Below, in pieces: positions 23,481 through 36,043 of a stretch of 64,000 nt of DNA; position 1 is the stretch's first letter, and the number at the start of each line of letters is the position of its first letter. The translations under genes were made by a program, and so were the position numbers. The DNA is taken from contig NC_073302.1 of NCBI RefSeq assembly GCF_027595985.1, forward strand, positions 213,972,689 through 214,036,688, given 5' to 3'. Below the pieces are notes generated by a model, which worked only from the letters and a program-made list of their open reading frames with translations, was not told the origin of the DNA and ran no database searches. The stretch comes from Sorex araneus (lineage: Eukaryota; Chordata; Mammalia; Eulipotyphla; Soricidae).

Positions 23481-24780
23481 TCAGCAGGTACGGTTTTCCT
23501 TTTCAATTGCTTTCTAAAGAAACATAGAAAAAATGTGCTTTCTCTAACTCTTTTAGAAGAGATCTATTTTAGAAGAGATCTACTAATCATATTGACCTCA
23601 GATAGAAGAAATTAAGTATCAGGACTAATTTAAACAAAAATTATTCAAATTGGAAATGAAAAATTCACTAGTAGAGAACGTAGAGATGATAAACTTAACC
23701 AAGAGGAAAAACAAAAGAAGGCTATTAGTCACAGGACCTCATAGAAATACCTTATCAGAGTTAATAACACTGTTGATTCATTTGGCAAAAACCTGGCTTA
23801 TCTACCCACTGATAGCAAAGAAATGTCACATGCAACTGACTTACATGGGAATTCCAAGAAAAATTTTGCAGAATTGTAATGTATATTGCTTAGAAAATAC
23901 ATTGCATGACTCTCATTGGTGATGGACCTTCACCACTTTGCCTACAACCACCACATTTTCTAAGACACAAGTTTTCACACTATAATGGGGGCAGTCCTGG
24001 GAGAAAATTAGAACAAACTATTACTCTTTGACTCTAATTCCCATCAATATGTTTAGTTCTTGAAGTATGAATATTTAGCAGATTATAGTGCACATTAATA
24101 CTTTAATTTCTGTGGAAAATGACCAAGGTACTCTTCTTCAGTGGATTCAGATGTGCACCCCTAGTCTTAAGGAAATCAAAAGAGATGTCACCAAGTAAAC
24201 TCAAGTTTGAGTATTCAGGTATCAGTTCTTTTAATATCATTGGAAAGTGATGTGGATACTAAAAATATTTTATTTTTCCTTTTTTATTTCTGAATAGCAA
24301 GGATATTCAAAATAATGTACTACAACTCACAATTTGAATTTAATATACAAATTTTAACATCTCAGTACATTATATACACCCAGTAAATTATATATACAAG
24401 GATTTTACATAATTACTACAAAAACTTCATAGTAATAATTAAGTATCCTTCAGAATCCTTCCAAATAGTACACAAAAGAAACTTCAGGTGTACTAAATTT
24501 AGATCTTATAGAGACCAATGTTTTTCTTTTTTTGAAGTTTGAAGAAAGTATTTTTTATTTACAAATTTCAAACAAAGCATTATTTACCATAATGAACAGT
24601 CAAGTCCTAATAGTGCATTAGTGCATTAATCATTCATGCTTTTGAAGGAGACTTAGTTGGGGCTAAAAAAAGACCAAACAATCTAAGCCAGAGTATTTGG
24701 TTCCAAGCCTTGAGACCTTTTGCACCTGGACACCCAGCCCCTGCTTCCCTCTAGATGTTAGAGGCAGAAATAAGAGTTCA
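23481..24780. other. AT-rich stretch
   Basis: Holds a 15-bp tandem motif around 23550-23582 ('ttttagaagagatct' twice). A 90-codon ORF (23650-23922) has no recognisable domain. I see no gene. Confidence 0.4.
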
Positions 24781-24794
24781 TGGGAGAAGGAAAG

Positions 24795-24915
24795 ACCAAC
24801 AGTTATTTAGTGAGCACCTGATATATGCCGAGACACTTTTCTGGATCCCGAAGATACAGAAGTGAATTAAGGAGACAACTTTCTTCTAGCAGGAATCTCT
24901 GCTCTTTTTAACTGG
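24795..24915 (+). repeat. Ancient LINE-type repeat fragment (L2-like)
   Basis: 'ttatttagtgagcacctgat', 'atgccgagacacttttctgg' and 'gaagatacagaagtgaatta' follow the common mammalian 'gagcacctactatgtgcc...gatacag' pattern of old L2/MIR-type repeats. By-eye match only. Confidence 0.5.
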
Positions 24916-25676
24916 AAGAGAGGAGCAAAATGTAGGTCATCAATAGATGGACAATTTTTTTTTTTCGGTCCTATTCTTATTTTATGAAAGGATTTTATTC
25001 TTAAATGTTGTGGGAAGATAATAGTTATTTAATAATTGTCTCCTCTCCCTGTAGAGCCCACTGTTTTAATCTTTCCCTCATCTCAATATTCATATGATGG
25101 TTTAAGCCTATGGTTTTCAAACTATAGCAAATATAATAATCATCATGGAACATGTCAAACTTGACAATATCTGATACAGCTTTTAAGAAGGGCTTGATTC
25201 TGAGAAAGTGACTAGAATTTTTATTTTAGAATATGGAATAGATACACTCTGAGATATTGATAGACTATAATTCTGAGTTATCACAGATTACATATCCCTT
25301 TACATTTTTTCTAATGATTTTATTTAGTAATTCATCCAACTATCATGTGCCTGCATTAGATGTGAGACAAACAATAGGTACACACCTCACAACAGGAGAA
25401 CATAACTAAAAGAAAGGTAAAATTTGGAACACTGTAATACGTAATTATTGGCAACAAATATCAGTTCATTGTGAGAATTTCAGTTATTTTCTCTTTCATC
25501 GAACCATGTATTTTTCTGTTTATAAAAATCACTTTTGATAGAGACACATAAAACAATGTCAAGGTAATATTCAGAAGGTTGTTTTAACTACCACCTTGGT
25601 AAAGCAAGATTAATTTATGTACTGAGTGTAGGGTTGAAGATGATTATAGTAATTGTATACAAGCAATAAGAGCATG
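24916..25676. other. AT-rich stretch
   Basis: Nothing recognised beyond simple AT-rich runs. Ends at a CTTT repeat. Confidence 0.4.
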
Positions 25677-25677
25677 G

Positions 25678-25679
25678 TT

Positions 25680-25746
<67 letters not shown>
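25678..25746. repeat. (CTTT)n microsatellite
   Basis: About 17 perfect tetranucleotide units about 50 bp upstream of a SINE insertion. Confidence 0.97.
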
Positions 25747-25799
25747 AAATATCTTTATTTATTTACTTAAAGGTGTGCAAACAAGACAATAATTATCTT

Positions 25800-25979
25800 T
25801 TTTTTTTTTTTTTTTGCTTTTTGGGTCACACCTGGCGATGCACAGGGGTTACTCCTGGCTCTGCACTCAGGAATCACTCCTGGCGGTGCTCAGGGGACCA
25901 TATGGGATGCTGGGGATCGAACCCGGGTCGGCCGCGTGCAAGGCAAACGCCCTACCCGCTGTGCTATCACTCCAGCCCC
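25800..25979 (-). mobile_element. tRNA-derived SINE, A type, young full-length copy
   Basis: Complete antisense copy flanked by a perfect 17-bp target duplication, 'aagacaataattatctt' at 25783-25799 and 25980-25996. Poly-T of about 17. Body close to family consensus, including 'ggatcgaacccgggtcggcc' and 'ctatcactccagcccc'. Three ORFs across 25773-26180 are shadows of it. Confidence 0.98.
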
Positions 25980-25996
25980 AAGACAATAATTATCTT

Positions 25997-27050
25997 GATG
26001 GGGTGCTACCAATCCTGTTATAATAGTATTAATAAATTGCAATGCAATTATTTCAAGAATCAGAGTTCCATTCAGAAACAATTTGGTATGCATTGCAACT
26101 CTGTCACAGAGCAAGAATTGGAATCGTGGGTGGCTATTTGACCCCTTAAGCAACATGACTGGAAAATAAGATGAGCTCAATCTTGAACTATCTTTTAATT
26201 AATGTAAAAGTAAAATATAATTCAACAATGATATAGACTAACAACAAAGCAATAGTTTCAATAGATAAATTCATGGAATCTAGATCTATATTTACAAAAC
26301 ATGGGGCAGTGTATTATTTCTTTCTAATTTTGTATAGTCTTTTAATACAGACTGTACATAATGAAAAACATTCACGGAAGGTTTCAGGGCCGGCTCAAAT
26401 CAATCTACAGACCATGGTTCTCTTCCCTCACTGTCCTGTTCAACTATTTAGAGGTCAGAAACACACATGCTGCATATTTCACCAATATGCATAAAGGATT
26501 TCAGTAGAATTGAAGTTCCCTATTTTTAGGTCTTAACACAGATGAAGGAAATTCATTCACCTTTCACTTTACAAAAAGCAAAAACCTAAATGCCCAATTA
26601 GTTGACTTTTCAACCCCTTTTTCATTTTAGTTTAACATTTTCCCCTTGTTATTTATTGTCTTATTTTGTAAATTTTACCTTTCATTTCAAACCTTCCTGT
26701 TTATCCTCCTTATATACAGTTTTAATCTGGATCAAATGCAGTGGAGGGTCTCATTAAATGCTGAGCAGTCAGCTTTGACAAACTTTACTTTCATACAAGT
26801 TACACAAGAGAAATACATAATATAATTTTTATGGTTGACTGCCTTGAGAAAATTTAGAACACCAGAAGCATAATTCATTCTAGGAGGAAAAAAAATCCAT
26901 TGGCTGAGTTATTACCTGAGTATAGCTATGCAGCTGGAAATAAAGTTTGAAAGCTTCTGTGTCCATAAGGAGTACAAATGGATTTGGGTCATCAATAACA
27001 TGACTAAGTTCAGGATAAGGATAAGTCTTTTGGCTTCCCCTCCAAAAGGC
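25997..27050. other. Unannotated stretch
   Basis: No gene recognised. ORFs at 26273-26494 and 26880-27065 show no domain. Composition AT-rich. Confidence 0.4.
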
Positions 27051-27059
27051 AATAGTAAC

Positions 27060-28351
27060 ACTCATTGGGCTTGTCCCTCTGAGAGGACAGAGACAGTGTC
27101 CTATACTTCATATATGACATCTCATCTGGTGATCAAGGAGATCAAGGAAAAGCGAAGGAAGAAGGAGGACCAGCTGGTTGCTGACTTAAAGTTACTGTTC
27201 ATTCAATCTTTAAGCTTCCATATCCCGCACTCCCAAATCCAGCCTCTCTCTGGATCTACTCCGCTCCTCCTTCTCTAGTCTCTCCTTCCCCATGTCTCTC
27301 TCTCTCGGAACCCCTTTTTGCTCATGGTGCAATACATTGACATCACCAAAGGCACCAAAAGATCTTACAGGAAGAACATTGAGGCAACATTATTCTCTTG
27401 TATCTGCAGGCCAGTAATCTAGGCCTCCTGAAAGAAGATACAAAACCAAAACCAAAGCCTTCCTTGGGCTGAAAAGCACTCAGATTTACATACCAAAGAC
27501 TGGGCTGGGCTGCCACATGAAATCTACATTGTCAATTACAAACTAGGCAGCACCTGAAATCTACATCCCAAAGACCAGGTTGGGCCAGAGCCTGGAATCT
27601 ACAATGTAACAATTCAAGCTTAAAAGGTTCAATAACAATAGCAGAACACCTATTATCTAGGACAGATAGATACTCTTTCAGTAGGACCCATCAATGATGA
27701 AATCCCATGGTTGTGTTTCTCCTCTCCTTGTCCAACAAACATAGCATTCATAATATTAATCGTTTTGTATGGGCATAGCAAGAGATGCATTAAACTTTTA
27801 GAATTGCTCTCTTGGGGTCATCTCAATCTCAGACTACAGTGCCCAGGCCAGATTAGTCTTTCCTATCCCTAGCAGGATCCTAGTCTCGCCATTACTTTAA
27901 GATCATGACAGCACTTCTCCATGATCAGACTCTTAACTTATAGTTAAGAATGAGGCACTTTGGCCAGGCCCATCTCGATGCCAGGGTAGCACATAACTTA
28001 CCGCTTGCCCTGGGTCCGTCTCATCCCCCATTGGGACCCTGCCTTTTAGAGGGCTAGGAACTGAGGGCAACCAAGGCTACAGTCAAGAAAGCAGATGCCT
28101 GGGAATTAATAATATTCAAAGCCAATTAAATCCCAATTGCAAAGGCATAATAATAAATGTCTTTCTTTGTCCATACAAAAAAGGACTTGCTATGAATAAG
28201 CTATGCAAAGGACTCAAGGAGAAGAGAAAGACATTATTTACAAGTCAACAGAACACTAAGAAAGAAGCTACAAATAAACACAGAGGAATGGGAGCACTGT
28301 GATGGGAGTAACCCAATAAACCTAAACTGCCTGAAGCTATGTAATCCTACA
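27060..28351 (-). mobile_element. LTR, copy 2 of the four-copy family
   Basis: On the minus strand it starts TGTAGGATTAC at 28351. From 28351 down to about 27142 it is almost identical to copy 3 (51486 to 50279), 1210 versus 1208 bp. Differences are scattered single bases, for example 'ctctcggaacccc' versus 'ctctcagatcccc'. The last roughly 100 bp (27060-27141) diverge and the 3' boundary is uncertain, with no clean target duplication. The ORF at 26928-27278 ends in LTR sequence and is not a gene. Confidence 0.85.
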
Positions 28352-29760
28352 CATACTCATATGAATGTATTTCCTTTAACATGAAAAACACAGTTTGTCA
28401 AAATGACTCTTAAATGGTCATAGACTAGAAAATGTTCATTTGAAAATGATAAAGATGATAGTTGGGTCTTTCCTGTGCTTTTGTGACAATTTTATTTCTC
28501 ATCCTTACTAGAGATATTCTTGATTTTTGAGTGATGGTAAACCATACATTTGATCCTCTGAACACTGTTTGTCAATGGAAGGAAGAGAGTTTGAAATGTA
28601 CAATTTGTTTCAAAGACAAGCAATCAAATGATTTTAGTGTCAATAACTCCAAATAGTGAGCATACTAATAGAAACAGTAGATCATGGAGAGAACTGAAGC
28701 TAAAATTGATTCTGATGTTAATATTCAAATACACAAAAATCTTTTGTATCTCTTGCCATATCATTTTTTTTGCTATTATTTGCAAAGTCTAATTGTATCA
28801 CCCTACAGAGAGTGAAAGCTAAAATCCTCCTTTGCCATATCTGTCTATCTATAGACCATTTTGATTTTCTCATTTCAGTCTTTGCATATGTACTATACAA
28901 TATTAAAGACAGACCCAAACTGGGGTGACATTTTAAGAAAGTAATTTTAAAAGTAAATGGAAAATAAACATGAGAGCTGTAGTTTAGCATATATATATTT
29001 CTATACTGATCCATGACTTACTTCCTTGAACCATCTAATTCATTTGTTTCAGACATGTTAGGGCTCTGTTATAAGAAACAGCCTTCCTTAGGAAATGAAT
29101 AAAGAGATAAGGTTTGATGATGTGAGTACAAAACAATGTGAAGATGTGAGTATATGAATTAGCATTAATATCTTATATATACTGCTCTAGATAATTTAAA
29201 AAGTTCTGATCTGTGTACTCTCTTTAATGCTATGCCCAACTGTCATTTAAAAAGTCATTCAAAGGTACTAAGTTTTTATGTACCCAAAATGCAACAGGAA
29301 GCTATTCTTACTGCTGACTTCAATTATCTTTAAAAACGGAAACAATGATTTCATTGTTTTAATCAAATAGCCACTGCTGGTTCACTGTAATAAGCTTCTC
29401 ATAAAATATAATATAACCTTGGCTTCCACTATTTGGAGATCCAAACTGAAATAAGTGTCACCCTAAAAAAAAATCAAATTATTAAACATTATCAACTACA
29501 GTTTCTTAAACATTATAGACTAGAGTTTCTTAGATTGATTTATTCAGGTGAGAAACTTGATGCCTCAAATTTCTTCGTACTTTTAATGTACTCACCGCAA
29601 ATTTTTCGAATAAACTTTATTTGATTATGTATCTCTGACCACAGGAGGAATCTCAATTCAGCAGATGGGATCACTTTGATTTTCTCACTTACATAACCAA
29701 TGTGAATCACAGCATGATCTTTTAAGTCATGGGAACAGATGTCAATCAGAGTAAGTAGAA
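28352..29760. other. AT-rich stretch
   Basis: Antisense ORF 28718-29014 (98 codons) and plus ORF 29433-29624 have no recognisable domain. An imperfect 24-bp repeat occurs near 29480-29530 ('aaacattat...agtttctta'). Confidence 0.4.
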
Positions 29761-29763
29761 TTA

Positions 29764-30013
29764 GTTGGGCTGGAGAGATAGCACAGTGAGTAAGGAGTTT
29801 GCCTTGCCAGTGGATGACTCGGGTTTGGGTCCTCCGTCCCTCTCGGAGAGCTCAGCAAGCTACGAGATTATCCCGCCCTCACAGCAGAGCCTGGCAAGCT
29901 ACCCTTGGCGTATTCAATATGCCCAAAACAGTAACAAGTCTCACAATGGAGACCTTACTGGTGCCTTCTCTAGCAAATCAATGAACAACGGGACAACAGT
30001 GCTATAGTGATAT
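29764..30013 (+). mobile_element. tRNA-headed SINE, B type
   Basis: Head 'gggctggagagatagcacag', degenerate B box 'gggtttgggtcc', 'ctctcggagagctcagcaag', 'gcagagcctggcaagctacc', 'cagtaacaagtctcacaatg', tail 'caacgggacaacagtgctat'. The two ORFs over it are shadows. Confidence 0.92.
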
Positions 30014-31870
30014 AGAATTAATTACACTTTAGTCTTGCTGGGATTAGAGAAATTCTATTTCTGGTACTTATCACCTTTCTTGTATACTTTTTAGGGTTAT
30101 ACTTTATATTTTTCGAAATTTGTCTGCACAAATCCCTGTATTAGTCCTGTTATCTACCATTTAATGTGCAGAAATTTGCTCATGATCTTTGTATAATTAT
30201 CTTATTCACTGTTAACTATAGAAATTAAAGTCATCTGCCTTTTTGATACTGTAAGCCTTTTGAGAATAATGGAAGCATTCTAGTGGCTTTTCCTAAACAC
30301 TTATAAACCTCAAAAATTATACCCTTAGCAATTACCATTTAATGGTAATGATTATTGTGAAGACAATAGGGAATAAGTGTGAATAGCTAAGAATTATCAT
30401 GAACTATCACATTTTAAAATATTATGCATTGATGAAAGTAACTATTTCATGTGGCTTACTGTTCTAAATTACTTAAAGTAATGTTGAAATATTTAATGAA
30501 TTATTATCCCAAATCAACAGTTTCATAATATAGAGTAGGCAGTATAATAACCTAAAATGAAACATTGTTTCATACTTTTCATAGTAAGAAATTATGTTAA
30601 GTCTCAGAATCTGAGGCTAACAAAATACACAAATCTTCAACTAAAGAAATGTTTTACAAGAAGATGATCTCAAATAGAAGACCTTTGTATAAATGTGCCA
30701 AGAAATTCACTGAATAAATTATACACAAAAAGCTGAATATATTCTTACTACAAGAATATAAAGCAAGTGTTCAAAATAACTTACTAGAAAAAATATTGAG
30801 TAGATTTTATCATAAAATTTTAATACATTTAATTGTATTGTTACATATTCATTCAATGAAAGATAAGACTATAAAAACAGGTATACATATATATATTCAG
30901 GTACAAATGTAACTCTAATTTTTATCTGCATGTGATATGTTAAAGAGACTGTTTAAAATTTTGAATCAAGTGTTATTTGAAAAACATTTGTTCATAGTCA
31001 ATACACTGCAGAAGCATAAGTTAATTCATTGTCACGAGAGAAAAATATATATCATGCCTGGAAATAAAAAAACAGAAAAGAATCAGTGATTATAACTATT
31101 TAAGGATTAATTCCAAGATGGTAGATTTTATATGGAAAAATCACTTAAAACCTATTGTATTCTTTATATCCCTCACGCATTGGATTAAACTTAAACTAAT
31201 TAGTTATAACACATCCTAACAGAAGTAAACAGTATCATCAACAAGTTAAATCAACTAGTTTACTTTATGTCCTTGCTCAGCCTTCCACTGCTACCATAAC
31301 TCCGTCTGCTCAGATAACCACCAGCATTTGTATCAGTCTCATTTCATATCGGACTCCCATTATAGAAAAAGCAAAGGTCTTTCAGAGTCCAGAAACAGTT
31401 GAAGAGACTTTATCAAAATGAGAGATAACATAGAAGACATTTTCCATGAACATGTTAAGATTAAATTTTATGGAGGTTTTATAAATGAAGACCAGGTTTA
31501 AAATATTATAAATAGCAGACGTGGAAGTTTTCATTTTGTACATGTGAACATCATTTAATGTCAAGAGAAAAATAAAATTTTTATTTAAGTATTAAGATTC
31601 AAAACTTTTTATAGAAATTTAATAGAAATATAACATATTTCAAAACAACTAGTTCACTGAGAATAAGTGACCTATGAGAAAAATGCAAGTATTTTTACCC
31701 CTAGATAACAAAGATCACTTTCATGTTATCTGGCTCCAAATTTCTATCATGAATCAAAGAATTTGGTAGGAATATAAGAACGTTGGGTTCAACTTTTTTT
31801 TAATAATGTAGCAGTACTGCTATTTGTACAGCCATTGATAAACTGAATGAATTGGGCATGAACTCCACAT
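30014..31870. other. AT-rich stretch without gene
   Basis: About 1.85 kb, strongly AT-rich, one small antisense ORF (31382-31564) with no domain. No repeat named. Confidence 0.4.
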
Positions 31871-31872
31871 TA

Positions 31873-32785
31873 CTTTTTTTATTTTATTGTATCACTGTGA
31901 ACTAGAGTTACAAAGCTTTCTGTTTGAGATTTAGCCATACAATGATGGAATACCCATCCCTCCACCAGTGCACAGTTTCCACCACAGATGTCCCAAGTAT
32001 CACCCTACACCCCCCACCTCCCAATCCCAGTCCTCACTCTGCCTCTATGGCAGAAAATTTCCCCAATACTCTCTAATTTGGGGCAATATATTTTGCTTGA
32101 ATTTGATCTCTTTAGAGATTTATTTAGGGGCATCTGAAGCAAGGCTGATAGTAGAGCTTACAGGGTGGCGCTAGAGTTGGTTTGTGGGGTGACTGCCAGT
32201 GCTTCCATGTGTATTGAGAAGTGGGGGGAGGTAGCCCACCACAACTCTGAGAAAGCCTGCAGATTTCAGTCACAAAACCCGAGTACCAGAATTTTCAGCA
32301 GATTATAACTTGGTGAGGTCCATCCTGAGATGGTGGAGTCAGGCCAGAGATGTGGCGGTGATTTTGGTTTCTGGAAGCAAGTGGCTGCTGGGGGCTCTGC
32401 TTGGGTGGGCCACCAGGTTAACCCACCATCCCCTCCCCCCTCGGTTTACCCCAGTCTGTTCAGACATGCTTGGGTCAGAGATTAATTGTGAATTTTTATC
32501 TCTTTTGAGACTTATCTATGGGCCTCTGGCAAAATAAATGAGCTTCTGTAGCTGAGCTTGAGGTGGTTTGTGAGTGTGGCTCTCACATACCTAACTTTTG
32601 GTCATTTAATTTCCTGGTAAACTTGGTCCCAAGTTGTTGGGGTCTGGCCAAAGGCACTGTGGCAATTTTGGAGTATCAGAAAGCCTGAAGGCACCATCAG
32701 GATCCTGATGCACTCGCCCCACAGGTACAGGTTGACATTGCTGGTGGCACCATACCCACTGGGTACAACTTTTATAAAATAATTA
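31873..32785 (-). mobile_element. L1-tailed composite non-autonomous element, copy 1
   Basis: On the plus strand it begins with a T-rich tract and the complement of an L1-type 3' end ('tattgtatcactgtgaac', 'acccatccctccaccagtgc', 'tgcctctatggcagaaaatt'). It then continues into about 700 bp not found in the L1 copies here. That part holds two related modules. 'gaatttgatctctttagaga' and 'tttatttaggggcatctg' (from about 32099) recur as 'gaatttttatctcttttgag' and 'cttatctatgggcctctg' (from about 32491). 'aacttggtgaggtcc' (about 32308) recurs as 'aacttggtcccaag' (about 32620). Right boundary and target duplication are uncertain. Confidence 0.65.
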
Positions 32786-33820
32786 GATTTATAAAAGAAA
32801 TAGAGCAAGATCGTTTCTCAAGAAACCATGAACTAATGCAGAGTGAATTGGGATTATTGTAGTGATAAAACATTGAATATTTAATACAGAATTTCAAGTT
32901 ATATAAGAATGTCCTTAAATCTATCTAATGAATTCTGTAAATACCAGGGCACAGGGCAGGACCATATTCACAAATGTGGTTCCAGTGTTAGGACTGCTAT
33001 TAGCAGCCTGGTAGATATTGCAGGAGTGAGAATATAGAATTTCCTGGTTCAACGGACATCAGATAATGGTATAAGAAAGTATAAGAAAGAGGGGAATCTT
33101 CTATTACACTTCCTCAACTTAAATACAGGGCGTTGAGGAGGAATAGACTGAACTCTTTGCACCATAGGAGAATAACATTTTCTCTGCAATCTGATGTGAG
33201 TGAATCCTCATAGAAATGAACCAAATCGCCCAATTTTCTTGCCTGAGAATGTTGTCAATGTTTTGAGACATTTAAACATCTCTGACTATAGGTTAGTCAG
33301 AGAAGACCTAGTTGGATACAATGTCTACAGGATTGCTTTAAACTCTAATAATGCTATATTTTATCTCCAGCAGCTCCTGGTATGGCTTCCAGAAGCTCCA
33401 TGCCTTCCTTTCTGCGGTCAATAATTTCTAAGTGTGATCATCTTGATGGGTAAGTTTTCATATGATAAATTGTTGACATATGATCAGAATAAGAGAGTTT
33501 CCCATCACTGGGCACCAGAAATAGCCAGAAAGTAGGACTATATAAAGACCATGAAATTATAATCTGGCCTAACACTAAAACAAGTACAAAAAGGTAAAGT
33601 ACTAGTTATGTATCAACTAATTGACATTTATTCATAATCTTAACTCCACCTTTACAATAGCAGAGAGAATTTCTTAACATATATTTATAGATTTTTTTTT
33701 AAAGGCCTTAGGAAAAAGATCATTAACCAGAGATTGTGGCTCTGACAAAGTGATATGGTAGTTGGCAAAGCAACTGCAGGTGGTTTCCCATGGAACTGCT
33801 TTGAGCCCGAGTCACCGTTT
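32786..33820. other. Unclassified sequence with a small ORF
   Basis: About 1 kb of less AT-rich sequence matching no repeat I know. It contains a 74-codon ORF (33200-33424) whose first codon is GTG; the product is not recognised. No splice-site context or partner exon supports a gene. Confidence 0.35.
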
Positions 33821-33823
33821 ACC

Positions 33824-34079
33824 ATCACTGTATTACTGTCATCTCATTGCTCATAGGTTTGCTCCAGCAGGCACTAGTAACGTCTTTATTGTGAGACTTG
33901 TTGTTACTGATTTTGGCATATCGAATACGCCACGGGTAGCTTGCCAGGCTCTGCCATGCAGGCAAGATACTCTACGTAGCTTGCTGGGCTTCTCTGAGAG
34001 GGATGGAAGAATCGAACCCAGGTCAGCTCCATACAAGGCAAATAAATGCCCTACCTGCTGTGCTACTGCTCCAGCCCCA
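33824..34079 (-). mobile_element. tRNA-headed SINE, B type, full-length antisense
   Basis: From the tail complement 'tcactgtattactgtcatct' through 'ttggcatatcgaatacgcc' and 'gcttgccaggctctgcc' to 'aatcgaacccaggtcagc' and 'gctactgctccagccc'. The ORFs at 33762-34115 on both strands are SINE shadows. Confidence 0.93.
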
Positions 34080-34630
34080 TCCTTTACCATATGTAAAATA
34101 AAAGGGTGTCAATGATGAATGTTGACTGTACAACATTTTGTAACTCCTATGACCTCCAAAATCAGATTAGTTAAGTTCATAAAATGCATAGGGGTGAATT
34201 TTTTACTGTGGCTGCTAATAGCAAAATGTTTTTTCCTTTGTCTTATAGTCCCATGAACCCATCACCAGGAGTAACTCCTGGGCACCACCATTTCTGCACA
34301 AACACCCCGCTCCACAAAAAGAAATGTCATAAAGCCTTAGCTTTTCCCAAAGACAATGCCTTTGCATTCCTGAGCAATTAACTTTTTAAGCTCCGGTATA
34401 ATTATAAGCCCTCTAGAGTTGAATATCCCATCCTAAATCATTGACATTTGCAATCAGTGTTTATCGCCTTAACAAATAGCCTTGCCCTTTAACATTTAAA
34501 TTAAATGATGAAATAGTTTGCATTGTTCAATACTTTTTTCTTGTGTACTACTTATATGAATTCATTCTTATGTGTGTTAAAATATTGGTCATTTCATTCC
34601 TTTGAGATATAGTGTGATAAATACTGGGAA
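34080..34630. other. Unannotated stretch
   Basis: ORF 34184-34381 shows no recognisable domain. Nothing else identified. Confidence 0.4.
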
Positions 34631-34634
34631 TGCA

Positions 34635-34800
34635 GGGTGAAAAGATAGCTCAGAACTAGACTTAATAGTTCTTATCCCCACCATCTCATACAGTCTCCAA
34701 AGCCCACCAGGAATGATCTCTGAGGGCAGAGTTGGGGGGAAGCTCTGAGCACCACCAGGTATGCCCCCAAACAAACATGAAACAAACAAAACGAACAAAA
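34635..34800 (+). mobile_element. SINE-like remnant, A type
   Basis: 'gtgaaaagatagctcagaac' then 'caccaggaatgatctctgag', 'gagcaccaccaggtatgccc' and a C/A-rich 'aaacaaacatgaaacaaac' tail. The head is strongly decayed. Confidence 0.5.
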
Positions 34801-34951
34801 TATAGAAGTCCATTCTTGAAGCCAGGATCATAACTAAAAGAGAGATTTTAGTTAGATACATGCCTGGACAAATGGCTAATGTCAACTAAATTAGGGCTTG
34901 AATAGCTTGCTAAGAATTTAACTGTTTGGTTTCTAGTTTAAAATTTTTTAC

Positions 34952-35023
34952 TGCACTGTAGCACTGTCATCCGTTGCTCATCAATTTGCTTGAGTGGGCA
35001 CCAGTAACGTCTCCATTGTGAAA
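34952..35023 (-). mobile_element. B-type SINE tail, 5'-truncated
   Basis: Only the tail complement is present: 'actgtagcactgtcatcc', 'gctcatcaatttgcttgag', 'ccagtaacgtctccattg', 'tgaaacttgttgctac'. It ends there and is followed by 'aaaaagcaaaaaaaaa'. Confidence 0.85.
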
Positions 35024-35147
35024 CTTGTTGCTACTAAAAAGCAAAAAAAAATCACACTAAATATAATCTAGTATAAAATTTAAAAACTAGGTTATTTTGA
35101 GTGTGATTTTTTTTCAACATATAGAACAGGTTTATTTAGTAGTTTTG

Positions 35148-35294
35148 AGGAAAGAGAGAGTGAGAGAGAGGGAGGGAGGGAAAGAGAGAGGGAGAGGGAA
35201 AGAAGGGAAAAGAGAGGGAGGGAGAGAGAGGGAGGGAGATGAGAGAGAGGGAAAGAGAGAGAGAGAGACAGAGAGAGAGAGACAGAGAGAGAAG
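35148..35294. repeat. Purine-rich (GA)/(GGGA) low-complexity tract
   Basis: About 147 bp of almost pure purine on the plus strand (GAGA, GGGAGG, GACAGA units). Several ORFs on both strands (35092-35555) are products of this composition, with Arg/Glu or Ser/Leu repeats, and are not genes. Confidence 0.95.
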
Positions 35295-36006
35295 ATATTT
35301 GAGAGAGTATGTGGGCTTCTCCAGAGTGGAGAGCGGACCCCAGCACACAATCCAGCACTGGACAACAGTTTCTGAAAGTCCACATCTCAAGAAGGGAGAT
35401 GTGGGCAACCCATGTGCTTGTGCTGCATGCTGCTTATCAGGATACATGAGCACAGTAGCGCATGGGCTCGGGCAGCTTATGCATTTAGTGTGATGAGTTG
35501 AAAAGACTTTCAATAGTAGAAACATTCTAATGAATAATTTAAATAAAAAATTCAACGTGATTTTGACATTCTTAATGCTCTCTAGAGGGTGATTTCAAGA
35601 TTATACAAATCGTTCAAAGATGAATTCACTTGTTCAACATTAAAATTAAAAATAATGTTAAAGAGTTAATAGTAGAAAAATGTGCTTAACCGCTTTGAGA
35701 AAAAAATAGTCTTGGTAGAAAGGCAAATATGCTGTAATATCCTTATTCTTCCACTTACTGTCTGTGAAGCATGAGGCAAATTACTTAATATCCCTATGCT
35801 TCATAAATTAAACTATAGAATGAAAATGTCTTTTATTGCAGAATGTCTATGCTATAAATAGTACTTACTAGATGATATATTAAAACGCCACAGAAAAACA
35901 TTTTAATCTTACAAAATTTTCTCTAGTTAGACTTACTATACTAAGAAAGAACATCACCTTGACAGGTTGTACTATTTTTTTTCAGAATATATACATAAAT
36001 ATATGT

Positions 36007-36043
<37 letters not shown>

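Noticed and set aside
35092..35555. Five overlapping ORFs with Arg/Glu or Ser/Leu runs
   Set aside because: They are translations of a purine-rich low-complexity tract.
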